Shown: positions 11,581-23,846 of the stretch, piece after piece
How the letters are laid out: every line of letters starts with the position of its first letter
How positions within the stretch are numbered: position 1 is the first letter of the stretch
From: Colias croceus
Lineage: Eukaryota; Arthropoda; Insecta; Lepidoptera; Pieridae
NCBI RefSeq assembly: GCF_905220415.1
Contig: NC_059541.1
Location: 2,182,501 to 2,246,500 of the forward strand
Direction: 5' to 3'
Length of the DNA stretch: 64,000 nt
Notes under the pieces: generated by a model
Databases searched by the model: none
The model's input: the letters and a program-made list of their open reading frames with translations, nothing else
What the model was told of the DNA's origin: nothing
Made by a program: the position numbers and the translations under genes

Positions 11581-12875
11581 AGAAGAGAAAGGAATCCCAA
11601 GGGAAAAGATATATTTATCGGCATAATGTTCCATACACTGAAATTTGTCGGATTCACCGCAAAATATTGTAAAGGGGTTTAAAGTCTGCCTTTTGTCTTT
11701 CGTAGGAGAAATTTAATGATTTCAACTATTATAAGCTTCAGCTGTATGTTTGTATGCAAACAAGTCATTTAAACCGACTCCTTTAGACTTCATTTTTAAC
11801 CACATTTAACGGACAGATTTAATTTAAGGCTGGTTGCAGAGCTTGACCGACCATTCAGTGCGTACGTCAGTCGCGCTTGTCATATGTATGGAAATTCATA
11901 AAACCGTTCATAGCTAGACCGACCATACGCACGCGTATTGTCATGCGCAGTAGTGTCATAGTCATACAATCGGTCAAGCTCTGCAACCAGCCTAACACTT
12001 TGTAAACTTATCAAGGATTGATGACAACATAATGATATATTATTTAAGTTGCAGTTTGTAACTTAGAAAGTTAACTTACAAGCATCCGACGCAATTTTAT
12101 TCGCTTAACATAGTCGTAGATGGTTCATATCCGCTGAAATCAGCTCGAACATGCCTCCACAATAGATTATAATAATTGTATAGTTTAATATACGAAATTC
12201 CGTAGTTAAGAAAGTTACAAACGTAACTGGTTTACCTGTAAATAATTGCCTTTTACAGAACATTAATCTAAGTTAAATAGAACATTAAGGGCTGATTTTT
12301 TCATCCTTGAATAAGTTTTAATATTCATCGAATAACGTATAAAACTATTATTCTCCTCTCATACGACTCGATAACTGCCTTTACATTGAAATTCGATGGA
12401 TTTTGCTACTATCTTGTTGGTATAAATTTGAACTCGACAAAAATAAAGAGCTATAAACTGAATTTAATAAACGAAGGGAACACGAAATAATGTAATACCA
12501 ATTATTTTATGTCAATATACCAAGATAGCAAAAGAAATATCACAGTATATTCGAATATGTTTTCTTATATTTTATGCTATCGATTTTTTGTTCAAAAACA
12601 TAATATTTCAATACATATTTGTCTTCAGTGTAAAATGAAAGCAAATAATATGTGAGATATTCAGTAGATCTAATTAAAACATTATTTATAATAATATTAT
12701 GATTAATATTATGATCAGGTTGTATAATTATGTTGTATATGAATTGGGTAAAATGGGTATAGGAAAAACGAGTACTTTATTAAATAAAACCATTTGAAAT
12801 TCGGTAAAGCACAGTAATAACCACAAAAAATTCATGTAAACATTATTGATTGTCCTTAACAAACGTATGGTACTG
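11581..12875 (-). pseudogene. gustatory receptor pseudogene
   Basis: Exon 4 remains only as 11581-11707. It lacks the NYFICMLQF end and has a frameshift after the conserved ILQYF region. Exon 3 is at 12082-12238 but carries an in-frame TAA where paralogues read CLANK (TGT TAA GCG). Exon 1 survives in pieces at 12355-12875, with internal deletions and a lost start context. No clean exon 2 was found. An inverted-repeat MITE is inserted at 11828-11992. It is a dead copy of the local Gr subfamily. Confidence 0.8.
11828..11992. mobile_element. PIF/Harbinger-type MITE
   Basis: It has inverted repeats GGCTGGTTGCAGAGCTTGAC at both ends and flanking TAA on each side (11825-11827 and 11993-11995). A 3-bp TWA duplication and GG-starting ends fit PIF/Harbinger MITEs. 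It is 165 bp and non-coding. A related copy lies at 49000-49205. Confidence 0.7.
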
Positions 12876-12904
12876 TCATGTTGTTGTAATAATGTTATTA
12901 TATA

Positions 12905-13129
12905 CTAGCTTTCCGCCTGCGGCTTCGCTCGCGTTTTCAAAGAAAAACCCTAGTTCCCGTTCCCGTGGGATTTTCTGGATAAAACTTAGTCTATGTTGCT
13001 CAGTGAAGATGCAGCTTTCTAATGGTGAAAGAATTTTTGAAATCGGTCCAGTAGTTTGTGCGTGTAAACCATACATACATAGGTACTTAATTACAAACTT
13101 TTCCTCTTTATAATATTAGTATCTATAGA
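12905..13129 (-). mobile_element. non-autonomous Helitron
   Basis: On the minus strand it runs from TCTATAGATACTAATATTAT to a GC hairpin and CTAG (12905-12908 on plus). The flanks are T and A as expected. It lies in the decayed 5' flank of the Gr pseudogene. Confidence 0.65.
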
Positions 13130-13910
13130 TTTCGAGCATTGGAGCCGATTCAGTTAAGTAGCTATATAGAAAGAAAGAAAAAAAAGCTTTATTGCCAACA
13201 AAAACTTAGACTACCTTAACTTAAAAAGTAAACAGATATTAGGCAATCGGAACAGACTCAGCCATGCTGTGGGCTAACACCCGAACAGCGCTGATTTTCA
13301 GTCTGCCCGCGTATTTTTCCGAGGTCCTGAATTTATATATTAATCATAAAAATTACATCTACAGTTCTTAACTAAAACTATTAGGTATATATTATCGCGT
13401 CTTTCATTATGTTGAGTGTTTCATTATTTTAATATTACGTTGGTAACACATACAACTCCTAACTATTGTACAATCAATATAATATGTACCTACTGCAGGT
13501 AAATAAGTTCAAAAAGCACGGAACATTCATATTACATACTAAGGTTTTTTAATGTTTTAGGAAAAATCCGTGATTTTCAATAAATTTACGAGACTATATT
13601 ATTACACAATAAATAAAATAAAATAAAAATCATTTATTGAACAATTTGTGGGTTAACATTTATTCAACATGTAACTTTTGGACCCCAAACTAGGACAGCC
13701 TGTATTTTGGGGTCCACCTTCCTTAATGACACAATAATAACAGAACTATAGCATAATATTAACTTAGATAATGTTTTAGGTAATTTAGCTATTTTTTATA
13801 CAAAATTATTCAAAATAAAATTTAAATTATACATTTCAACTCAAGTTGAGTAGATATACTCATGTGTTGTGCGTGTTTGAATGCATGTGTGAGCGTGTGT
13901 GTATTTATGA

Positions 13911-13953
<43 letters not shown>

Positions 13954-14458
13954 TGTAAGCGCGTGAGTGGATGTAGTGGTGATTTATTTTACACAATAAA
14001 TACAATATTATAAAAATGAGCATTGGGACTTACAAAATGTGTTGAAGGTCTTAACCTAGGCCTAGACAATCCGGAAGGTTGGATAAAAACTTGAAAGTAC
14101 GGTAGACAGTATGTTTAAACAATAGTTTACATTGCAACTGAATTGTAAATGTAAGGTATGGGTAACACTAAAAAGAAATACAAATATAGTTATTACTATA
14201 TTTGTATTTCATTTATAGGAATATTAGGAATAATGAACTTTTCTATTGGTAAAAAAATATAACTATCGCGACAATTAAATAGATTTATGCAGTATCCTAG
14301 AAATAGCAAAGTAAAAACTTAAAATAAGTTTATATTTTGTACGATAGTCTTAGAAATTACAATACCTATATTTTTTTTAAAGAGGTTTAATGCCCATTTT
14401 CCATACATAAAGTAAATCGCAAATCTTATGTGAATTCTAGAACAATTGTAAAATTGAC
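13130..14458. other. intergenic with short repeats
   Basis: At 13165-13335 there is a repeat starting AAAAAAAAGCTTTATTGCCA, probably a reversed poly(A)-ended retroelement. A second candidate, reversed with TTTATT and ending in GGGGTCCACCTT, is at 13605-13735. No gene was recognised. Confidence 0.45.
13913..13949. repeat. (TG)n microsatellite
   Basis: A run of GT dinucleotides, nearly pure, within a wider TG-rich stretch at 13860-13975. Confidence 0.9.
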
Positions 14459-16105
14459 TTACGTTTTTGTTTCTTTATTTTTCATAATTTGCGCAAATTG
14501 TAACATGCATATAAAGTAGTTAATTATTAGAGAAAGGAATCCTAAGGAAAAAGACATATTCATTGGGAAAATGTTCCACACACTAAAATTTGTTGGATTC
14601 ACCTCAAAATGTTGTAGCAGCGTCTTCATATCTGCTTTTTGTCTTTCATCTGTAAAATAATCAAACAATGAAACCACCCTTCGTCCTCATTATATAATTA
14701 TGCTCTTCATAATAGGCAGCGTTGGGCCAGTAGAGGCAAGTAGAGGCCTCAGCCGTCATTGTAGATATTTATTCGTAATCGCCGGAATGGCGGCAATCAT
14801 CGACGATCGTTTGTTGGGCCAACGCTGTCGATTGCGAAGAGGGCCCGTGAACTGTTATTATTAAAAATACACGTGAATATTAAAGTGAGGGTTTATAGCA
14901 TTTAAAGTTTTTACTTTCTAATAGTTAACTTACATGCATCTGATGTAATCTTATTCGCCAAACTTAGTCGTACACGGTTCATATCCTCTGAAATCACTTC
15001 AAACATGCCTCCGAAATAGAATATAACCATTGTATAATTTAATAAACGAGAAACTGAAGCGAACGTTAACGAATATTCCTTTACTTCACCTGCGAACAGT
15101 ACATCACTAACTCAAAATTGTGATTTTTTGATGAAAATTATGTTTTTATTAAATTTCGGTAGGTAAGATAACCTTCCTGTATCAAAAGCATAATGAATAA
15201 CACATACCTCCATAGTATGAAAATAATATAACTTGATATTGTATACATAAAATATTCATTAAACAAAAAATTGATGTAGCAAGCATCTGAAAAAAATAGG
15301 TATCTATTATTAGGCATACGATCTTGTATTACCTACATGAAATTGGCAGGCAGTTACGATGTTAATAAATAGTTTAAGAACTTAAAAAAAACTACTTCAT
15401 TTTTTGGTTAATAATTGGAATTAAAATAAACGCGTGTTATGAATTTGATTTTCATAGCAAAACTCACTCATTTACCATAAGTTTCAACGGTTTTCCTACG
15501 TCCTCAAAGCGTTTCTGGATCCTCTCATATGACTCGATAGCTGCCTTTACATTGAAATTCGTTGGATTTTGCAACTCCACTTCTAACTTATTGGTATAAA
15601 TTCGAACACGACAAGAATAAAGCGCTATAATTAACAATGGGGATAAACGGCCACAGTCAGCAAACCACCTAAGTGTAGCTCCAATTAGATTCACATAATC
15701 AAAACTGGATTGTATTAAGCTCAGAAATAAAACTGTAGTTAAATATAGCACTGCCACTAAACCAAGATAGCAGAAGAAATATCGCAGTATTTTCGAATAA
15801 GTTTTCTTGAACTTAAGGCTATCGATTTTTGGATCGAAAACATAATATTTCAACACATATTCGTCTTCAGTGTAAAAGGAAATTAAACAATACGCAAAGT
15901 ATTCAGCCGATCGAACACAAACATAAATTGTAGTAGTACCATCCCTTTGATAATTCACAGTTACGTATACATAAACAATAAAGTATAAAGAAAGGAAGTA
16001 CTTCGTAAAGTGAAACTTTTTAAAAATCGGCAAAGCGCAATAAAAACCACACAAAGATCTCATAAACATTATTGATTGTATTTTACACACGTATTTCTCC
16101 TTCAT
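14459..16105 (-). CDS. gustatory receptor, complete four-exon model, 351 aa
   Basis: The model is exon 1 16105-15476, exon 2 15286-15208, exon 3 15089-14934 and exon 4 14649-14459 (1056 bp, in frame). It starts MKEKYVCKIQSIMFM. Exon 1 has LISFYTEDEYVLKYYVFDP and ALYSCRVRIYTNKLEVELQN. Exon 2 is MLATSIFCLMNILCIQYQV. Exon 3 starts GEVKEYSLTFASVSRLLNY. Exon 4 ends INYFICMLQFAQIMKNKETK plus T-stop. It is the close sister of the gene at 17551-19235; even the intron 3 repeat block is shared. It is a probable functional Gr subunit of unknown ligand. Confidence 0.9.
14716..14850. repeat. intronic repeat block shared with the sister gene
   Basis: It runs from GGCAGCGTTGGGCCAGTAGA to TTGGGCCAACGCTGTCGATT, with GCGTTGGGCC ends inverted relative to each other. 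The same block is at 17813-17925 in intron 3 of the next gene, where about 12 bp around CGCCGGAATGGCGG is shorter. It was therefore present before the duplication. Confidence 0.6.
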
Positions 16106-17550
16106 TTTGTGAGGCGGCTGTTCTAATAATGATACTTAAAACATTTCGATCGAGTGAATTTTAAATTGAAGCTTGTATGATTATTGGCTTTTATATACCT
16201 ACTAACTGGTGCCCGCGACTTCTTCATTGAAAAAGCCAAAGCACTACCTATATTGCTTATTCTCATTTATTAGTTTAATGTTTTGTTCAATGTAATTAAT
16301 TTAATATTTTTACAGTAATAAGTTCTGTTTTATTTTTTATTCGCCACGAATTTAGACAACTCAAACCGGGGAAGGTATCAAACCCTTACAGGAGATCGGC
16401 GGGAAATAGAAGCATGCGAATGCCAATATGTTCCTTTTCCTTATTCGTCACTTTTTCCAGTACATTTCTTTATTTCCATCCAATCTAGGTAATAAATATG
16501 TATGATTATTACACGTATTTATTTATTTGTTTATAGCTAACGATATCTTAATTTATCGGTTTATTTTTCTACCCTCCTTTTCTATAAAGGCATTGCTAAT
16601 AAGATTCTTTTAAGAATAAAACAGAATTTTTAATAATGTAATCAATGAGTAACATAAAAATTGTTTTGGTTTTCAGGGTTCTGTTCCCAAAAGGTAAAAA
16701 CGGAATTCTATTTGCTGAGACTTCGTGGGGTTGTTGTCAGTCCGTCTCTCTGTCACTTTGGTGTACCTATACGAACGATTAGAATGTATAAGAATCAACG
16801 CTGAGACAAACGTCAAAACGCAAAGGAATAGAATCCGCTATCGATACCTACTATATAGTATTGTCATAAGCATAAGTCATTGTAATTGTAGATCATAAAA
16901 TTATCTATAAAAACCTTCAAATACATTTTTTCTTTCTAGGAGCCATCTTTTCTACGAAAAATCTATTTTTTCATTCCTTGAATCTCAAAAATAAAAAATT
17001 CCAATCACCAGAACGACAGGAAATTGTAATATTTTATTTTTAAGTATGTTTTTAACAATTTTGTTAAATTGCGACTGGATGAAAATTTTTTTTGGTGGTC
17101 GTTGTTAGGGTGAACAGATCCTTAGGGAAATTTCATACGCTTGTGACAATTGGTATCGCTAGCGAATTCCATTCCTTTTCGATTAAACATTTGTCTCGGC
17201 GCTCTGGATATTTAGAAAGTTTACATTTTCGTTTATTACGATGAATTCTCGAAAATTATTCCATGGCCGCTATCACAAGTTTGGCACGCACGGTCATAAA
17301 ATTGATTGCTAACCATTTTTATGTAATTGCTGTTTAGTTTATTTATACGAAACTCTAGTCACCAATACTTCTCACACTTAGTCGATTTTTATTGCAAGTT
17401 TAAAAGTAAAGGGTTTGTGAAATGAAAAACTAAAGAAAAAAATTATTACACAATATCCAAATAAAAGCCAGAAAATTATCAATACATACATTTAATTACT
17501 TACTTGAACATTAGGTGGTGAATTCAATTCTACACATTTGTACAAACGAC
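16106..17550. other. intergenic with a candidate inverted-repeat element at 16797-17203
   Basis: The arms at 16797-16848 (starting AACGCTGAGACAAACG) and 17152-17203 are inverted copies with mismatches, spaced about 300 bp. Part of the GGGTTC..AAAAGG lepidopteran repeat family is at about 16675-16760. No gene was recognised. Confidence 0.5.
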
Positions 17551-19235
17551 CTAAGTTTTTGTGCCTTTATTGTTCAAAATTTGCGCAAATTGTAACATGC
17601 ATATAAAGTAGTTAATAATTAGAGAAAGGAATCCTAAGGAAAAAGACATATTCATTGGGAAAATGTTCCACACACTGAAATGTGTTGGATTCACCTCAAA
17701 ATGTTGTAGCAGCGTCTTCATATCTGCTTTTTGTCTTTCATCTGTAAAATAATAAAACTATGAAACTACCCTTCGTCATAATTATATATGCTCTTCATAA
17801 TAGGCAGCGTTGGGCCAGTAGAGGCAAGTAGAGGCCTCAGCCGTCATTAGTAGATATTTATTCGTAATGGCGGCAATCATCGACGATCATTTGTTGGGCC
17901 AACGCTGTCGATTGCGAAGAGGGCCCATGAACTGTTATTATTAAATACTTTTCTTTTAAAGTGAGGGTTTGTAACATTTAAAGTTTTTACTTTTTAACCC
18001 ATTGAGCCCCAAGCGGCCTGATTTCTATTGTGTCTGTGATTCCGGGGCCTGAGTAACATTAGTTAACTTACATGCATCTGATGTAATCTTATTCGCCAAA
18101 CTTAGTCGTACACGTTTTATATCCTCTGAAATCACTTCAAACATGCCTCCGAAATAAATTATAACCATTGTATAATTTAATAAACGACATACTGAAGCAA
18201 AAGTAAACGAATATTGCTTTACATCACCTGCGAACAATACATTACTAACTCAAAATTGTAATTTTTTGTTGACAATTAAATGTATATTTTTTTATTAAAT
18301 TTCGGTACACCATAACCTTGCTTTCGACTGCTGTATCAAAAGCATGCTGTATAACACATACCTCCATAGTAAGAAATTAATATAACTCGATATTGTATAC
18401 ATAAAATATTCATTAAACAAAAAATTGATGTAGCAAGCATCTGAAAAAAATAGGTATCTATTATTAGGCATACGATCTTGTATGATGTGAAATTGGCAGG
18501 CAGACACGATGTTAATAAATAGTTTAAGAACTTAAAAAAACTAATTGGAATTAAAATAAACGCGTGTTATGAATTTAATTTTCATAGCAAAACTCACTCA
18601 TTTACCATAAGTTTCAACGGTTTCCCCACATCCTCAAAGCGTTGCTGAATCCTCTCATACGACTCGATAGCTGCCTTTACATTGAAAATCGCTGGATTTT
18701 GCAACTCTCTTTCTAACTTATTGGTATAAATTCGAACACGACAAGAATAAAGCGCTACAATTAACAATGGGGATGTACGACCACAGTCAGCAAACCACCT
18801 AAATGTAGCTCCAATTAGATTCACATAATCAAAACTGGATTGTATTAAGCTCAGAAATAAAATTGTAGTTAAATATAGCGCTGCCACTAAACCAAGATAG
18901 CAGAAGAAATATCGCAGTATTTTCGAATAAGTTTTCTTGTACTTAAGGCTATCGATTTTTGGATCGAAAATATAATATTTCAACACGTAATCGTCTTCAG
19001 TGTAAAAGGAAATTAAACAATACGCGAAGTATTCAGCCGATCGAACACAAACATAAATTGTATTAGTACCAACCCTTTGATAATTCACAGTTACGTATAC
19101 ATAAACAATAAAGTATAAAGAAAGGAAGTATTTCGTGAAGGGAAACCTTTTAAAAATCGGCAAAGCGCAATAACAACCACATAAAGTTCTCATAAACATT
19201 ATTGATTGTATTTTACACACGTATTTCTCCTTCAT
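17551..19235 (-). CDS. gustatory receptor, complete four-exon model, 351 aa
   Basis: The model is exon 1 19235-18606, exon 2 18440-18362, exon 3 18227-18072 and exon 4 17741-17551 (1056 bp, in frame). It starts MKEKYVCKIQSIMFMRTLCG. Exon 1 carries LISFYTEDDYVLKYYIFDP and ALYSCRVRIYTNKLERELQN. Exon 3 starts GDVKQYSFTFASVCRLLNY. Exon 4 ends in NYFICMLQF, then AQILNNKGTKT-stop. It differs from the sister at 14459-16105 by scattered substitutions in all exons, and introns align too. This is a recent tandem duplication of the whole unit. Confidence 0.9.
17813..17925. repeat. intronic repeat block (second copy)
   Basis: This is the counterpart of 14716-14850, in the same intron of the sister gene and the same orientation. 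Confidence 0.6.
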
Positions 19236-19485
19236 TTTGTGAGACGGCTGTTCTAATAATGATACTAAAACATTTCGATCGAGTCAATTGTTAATTGTAG
19301 CTTTTATGAATAATGGCTTTTATATTATACTACTACCCGTGACTTCTTTATTGAAAAAGCACTACCTATATTGCTTATTCTCATTTATTAGTTTAATGTT
19401 TTGTTCAATGTAATTAATTTAATATTTTTACAGTTATAAGTTCTGTTTTATTTTTCAATTCCTGTGATGCTGTTCGAACGAAGCC

Positions 19486-19531
19486 ACACACAGTTGAAAG
19501 ACAACCAGGCCGTTGTCTTTCAACTGTGTGT
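19486..19531. repeat. perfect 20-bp hairpin
   Basis: ACACACAGTTGAAAGACAAC at 19486-19505 is followed by a 6-nt loop (CAGGCC) and its exact reverse complement at 19512-19531. The rest of 19236-19834 shows no gene. Confidence 0.85.
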
Positions 19532-20319
19532 TCAAATTTCAATAGAGAAGATGGTTTGAAACTTTCTATACCATGTCAAACGTACCAAAAGACTAGAAGA
19601 CACGATCAGTCAATACTGCCAACATCCGGAAAAATACTCCACATACCAACTACGGAGGAATAGGTGGAGGTAGTTTACAAATAACAATTTTTGAATGACC
19701 GTCAAGACCTATAACATCTCAGTCTCCCCGAGACCACGCTCGCTGTAAATTGTTCGAAACGTCGGGAAAATAATAAAATGAATAAATCGCGTTTAATCCG
19801 TTAAAAAGTCTTTAATTTCTAAATGTATAATACTTGCCATTTGCCAAACATAGTCGAAGACGATTCATATCCCCAGTAATAATTTCGAACATACCTCCTA
19901 AATAGATGATGATCAGAATATAATTTATCATGCGAAATGATGAACCCACAATAAACCCATAATCGTTTCCTTTATCTGTGAATAATAGAATTTCATATTG
20001 AGCTCATAAGTCGTAATATTAAAAGGAAATTACGTTAGAAACAAACTATGCACGTAACACATACCTCCATATAGACACATCATTAACATTTGATAGTGTA
20101 CCTATACCTAAAACATTCACTTAACAAAATATTGATATACAGAGACTCTGGAAAACTTGCCTTTACATTGAAATTCGTTGGATTTTGCAACTCTTTTGTT
20201 AAGAGCCCATGATTTTGAAAGTTTAGGCATTTTAGGCGCTGAGACGGCTCGCGCCCGCGTTCCGCAGGAGCCGGCGCGACATGAACTCCGGTGACCTATG
20301 GAGACGGGCGAGCACGCCA

Positions 20320-20560
20320 CAGTATAAATAAATCAGTAGTTCGATTTTATTTGCTATCGTAGGAATGTTGTTGATAAATAAATTTACTATTTATCCTATA
20401 CCATTAAACGAGCAATATTTGCATATTTATATATTTGTTTGTATATATACAGTGTGGAAATTTTCGATGTGCCCTGAAAGGAAAGTACTTGAAATACTAG
20501 GGATAGCAAATTTTTCTGAAAGGAAACATTCCTTTTTCAAATTTTATTTTATTATTCAAA
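20320..20560 (+). repeat. outer inverted repeat, left arm
   Basis: It includes AAACGAGCAATATTTGCATA, GGAAATTTTCGATGTGCCCT and CTGAAAGGAAACATTCCTTT. The reverse complement, diverged, lies at 26085-26350. The pair encloses most of the composite. Confidence 0.7.
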
Positions 20561-20876
20561 TCGATAGAACAATATAAAAGATAATTTATTGTTAATTTCT
20601 CGTTTCTTATTGTAGCATCAACATCATCTAAACATAAAGAACGCTTCTGGTTTATTGGTCTTTAATTTTATAAATACATTTAAAGTTTAAAATGAAACTC
20701 TCGTTCTGGATACATCAATAATTTATTTTCTTCTGAAAATATTGGTAATAATAATTAAAAGTAAAACAAATAAAAAAGGCAAAATAATAATTGAATTTTG
20801 TAAATTGAAGTCTTGCACCGCAAACATGTTTAAGGACGTTGTCACATCTTAATATATGTATATCTTAATATCTTAA

Positions 20877-21113
20877 TCCTACTAATATTATAAATGCGAA
20901 AGTTTGTATGGATGTATGTTACTCTTTCTTTTTATATGTTTGTTACTCTTTCACGTAAAAACTACTGAACCGATTACAATGAAATTTAGCACACATATAG
21001 AGGGTAACTTGGATTAACACATAGCATAGTTTTTATCCCGGAATTCCCACGGGAACGGGAACTGTGCCGGTTTTCCTTTACAAACGCGGGCGAAGCCGCG
21101 GGCGGAAATCTAG
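20877..21113 (+). mobile_element. non-autonomous Helitron
   Basis: It starts TCCTACTAATATTATAAATG after A, ends with the GC hairpin GCGGGCGAAGCCGCGGGC and CTAG before T. It is 237 bp and non-coding. Confidence 0.75.
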
Positions 21114-21632
21114 TACATATAATATCTGCGTTACTCAAATTTAGGTATCTAATAACGTCGCAACGTGGTGCGCGGGAACATAACGCTCACGTAAACATAG
21201 CACATTCCATTTTATAGACCATCTTCAAACTTGATATTATATTATTTTTATTGAAATTGATTCTAGAAGATTAGGTACTGGGAACTTTAAAAATTCATTT
21301 TGTCTTTTTTATTAGTAGGTACGATCCTGATAAGTATGTTAGTGTATTCAACCAACTTAAAAAAGTGTGACTATTTTACAACAATTTGAATAATAATCAA
21401 TTAATGAATTGTATTATTGTATACAATATCGAAGCTTATTAAGAAATGTATAAAATACTTTTTTATAAATTATTAATTATTATCATACATCATAATATTA
21501 TGTTACCGGTAATATATTAAACCCTTCTTAGAAAATGTTTGTTATTCCGAGAAACGGTCGGAATGAAATTTCAAATTATAATCGTCACATTACCTATGAT
21601 ATCTTTAAATCTGAACTTTTCCTAAGTAGCAA

Positions 21633-22105
21633 ATGTGGGTGGTTTTTGGGGTAGCGATTAACCAATATGAAGTCAAAACTAAAATCCAAGATGGCGCCGA
21701 CGAAAATTTTAAATGTTTTCGTCATGGGTGTCATTTTCAAAGAGTTGGAGTAGCTATTAATAAATATGAGGTCAAATCTAAAATCCAAAATGGCGCCGAC
21801 GAAAATTTGACATCATTTCGTCACGGGTGTCATTTTCATGGTTTTTGGGCTAGATATTAACCAATATGAGGTCAAAATCAAAATCCAAGATGGCGCTGAG
21901 GAAAATTCGACATCTTTTCGTGATGAGTGTCTTTTTCATGGTTTTTGGGGTAGCTATTTACCAATGTGAGGTCAAAACTAAAATTCAAGATGGTGTCGAC
22001 GAAAATTTTACATCTTTACGGCATGAGTGTCATTTTCAAGGTTTTTAAGACAGCTATTTACAAATCCCCAATGTTACCGTGGATAATTAGGTATATTTTT
22101 CTTAC
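21633..22105 (+). repeat. 100-bp tandem repeat array, left arm of foldback
   Basis: There are about four units, each with a core GTCAAAACTAAAATCCAAGA then TGGCGCCGACGAAAAT and GTCATTTTCATGGTTTTTGG. Core spacing is about 100 bp. The array continues inward with AATCCCCAATGTTACCGTGG. The same sequence, reversed, forms the right arm at 24530-25370. Short ORFs across it are products of the repeat. Confidence 0.85.
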
Positions 22106-22194
22106 TCCTTTAAAGTAAACATAAATAAAATAACAAAAACGTTTACAACTACAGTTTTGTAGACAGTCTTAAAAACAATTTTAAAGAACATTGA

Positions 22195-22400
22195 AATGCA
22201 TATTTAGTAATGTAATATATATGTTACCGGAAATGTATGAAATCAAGGAATTGTATACAATTCCTAGGAAATGTGTACAATTCCGATACCATTTAGGAAA
22301 TGTATAAAATATTGTTTAAAAAACTATTTAATGCATGCATATCCTAGGAAATGTATAATCTTCCTAGGAATTGTATACAATTCCTTTATCGTATTTCCTA
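22195..22400. repeat. palindrome-rich inner arm of the foldback
   Basis: The 18-bp perfect palindrome GGAATTGTATACAATTCC occurs at 22247-22264 and 22367-22384, among AGGAAATGTATA-type variants. Related sequence lies reversed at 24045-24215 (ATTTCCTAGGAATTGTATAC). The repeats fold on themselves as well as with the opposite arm. Confidence 0.7.
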
Positions 22401-22553
22401 ATACGAATGTGTAAAGTAAATGCTTTCTGTAATAAAACACGTTGTTATTTTTTTTATTATAGCTCTTATTGATACAATCGGGTAACAGTCATACCGTAAA
22501 ATTGTAATAATATTATGTTCATATTATTATCTTCGATCGTTCGATCTTCGTTG

Positions 22554-22578
22554 ACGGAGCCCCGCTTCGCGGGGCTCC
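22554..22578. repeat. GC hairpin GGAGCCCCGC/GCGGGGCTCC
   Basis: A near-perfect 10-bp stem closes on a TTC loop in AT-rich DNA. A poly(T) stretch follows about 20 bp on. It resembles a Helitron terminal hairpin, but I found no matching CTRR end. Confidence 0.55.
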
Positions 22579-22611
22579 TATGTCTGTGTAGTTTTTTTTT
22601 AACAAACCTTT

Positions 22612-23805
22612 TTTTTTTTTTTTTTTTTTTTTTCAAGTGGGGAAATCTTGCCTAAGATACCCACGGCTCCCGGGGAAGGAGCCGTGGGTTATGTCGGATT
22701 CCTACCGACCAAAACCCCACCGAGTACCAACGCGCTGCTTTAGACGGGATGCGGGTACACATTCGCAATCTTCCGCATGTCCCGCCCAGCAGTTGCCCGT
22801 TTCCAGGCCCTCCACCAAATGCCCACCCCGGGGTGGCGCAAGCCGTACACGAGCTCACGCCACCCACTCGCCGATGATGGATTGTTCCCCGTTCCATCAT
22901 CGGCGTTCCCCAAACCCTCGACCCCAGCACTGACCGGCCGAAGGACGCGCGCCGAAAGGCCCTCCGAAACGTGAGTCACGCGTCAAACGACCCTCCGGCG
23001 CACTTTTATAGAGGTTTCCCTCGCAGCCCCCACCTCACACCAGAGGTGGCGGCCCTCGGTCCGGCCCCACGGACCGGATTACGAGTTGGCAGACGGCTGT
23101 CTCAGGACAGCCGCCGCCCTACACCCACCTAAAGGAGTCACCGCGTGTCACGAAAGTGACGCGTCGGGATCCCGCCCCCTGTTTTGTTGGTAGTTAGACT
23201 ACCAACAAAAAACAACGCGCGCGGCCTCTGGCCGCCATCCATCGCCGCAAAGCGCAGCCCCCTGCCAGTCGGTCGGAACGAGACCCAAACGAGCCCCGAT
23301 CGACTTTCCAACCCCGTTTTGCCCAGCCAAATTACCAGGCCGCGACCACTAGCCGCCATCCCTCGCCGTACACACACAACGGCACCTGAGCCAATCCTGG
23401 CCCCCCGGAGGATCCTAGCCAGCTAGCCAGCCATCCAGCCAGCCAGCCAGCCAGCCGGACAACCAGCCGGTGACAGCATGCCAGCCAGCCGCCGTCCAAA
23501 GCAGCCAGCCAGCCAACCGGTGGAGCAGCCGGTTTCAGCCAGCCTGCCAGCCGGCCCCCTAGCCAGCCAGCGAGGCAGCCGGTGTGACCAGCCGGTTCCA
23601 GCCAGCCCGGCCAGCCGGCCTTCAAGCCAGCCAGCCAGCTATATGGATCCCTGGCCGTCGAACCAATCGTGTCGTCAGACGACAGACCGGCCTTTCAGCC
23701 CCTCCGCGTCCAATTAGCTTCACTCAGAGTACACGAGGGCACTCCAAGCTACTGAGCCCCCCCGGCCACGACAAGGCTTGGAACTGATGGGGGGGGTTTT
23801 TAACA
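22612..23805 (-). mobile_element. GC-rich poly(A)-tailed retroelement fragment
   Basis: Read on the minus strand it ends CGGGAGCCGTGGGTATCTTA, then GGCAAGATTTCCCCACTTG and about 23 A (22612-22634). The 3' end matches 5893-6063. GC content is far above the surroundings. Several frames are open by chance, but I recognise no reverse transcriptase or endonuclease motif. It is most likely the non-coding end of a LINE, or a composite. Confidence 0.5.
23411..23640. repeat. (CCAG)n-type minisatellite
   Basis: Irregular CCAGC/CCGG tetramer-based repeats run through this GC-rich block. They also produce low-complexity open frames on both strands. Confidence 0.8.
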
Positions 23806-23812
23806 AACCTAA

Positions 23813-23846
23813 CCTAACCTAACCTAACGGCTAACCTAACCTAACT
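23813..23846. repeat. telomere-type (CCTAA)n repeats
   Basis: Four CCTAA units, a CGG interruption, then two more units. TTAGG is the ancestral insect telomere repeat. It stands directly beside the GC-rich retroelement and a G8 run. Confidence 0.75.

Noticed and set aside
13841..14023. Thr/His repeat peptide
   Set aside because: Translation of the (TG)n microsatellite.
23332..23717. Trp/Ala- or Pro/Ser-rich proteins on both strands
   Set aside because: Both are translations of the same CCAG minisatellite.
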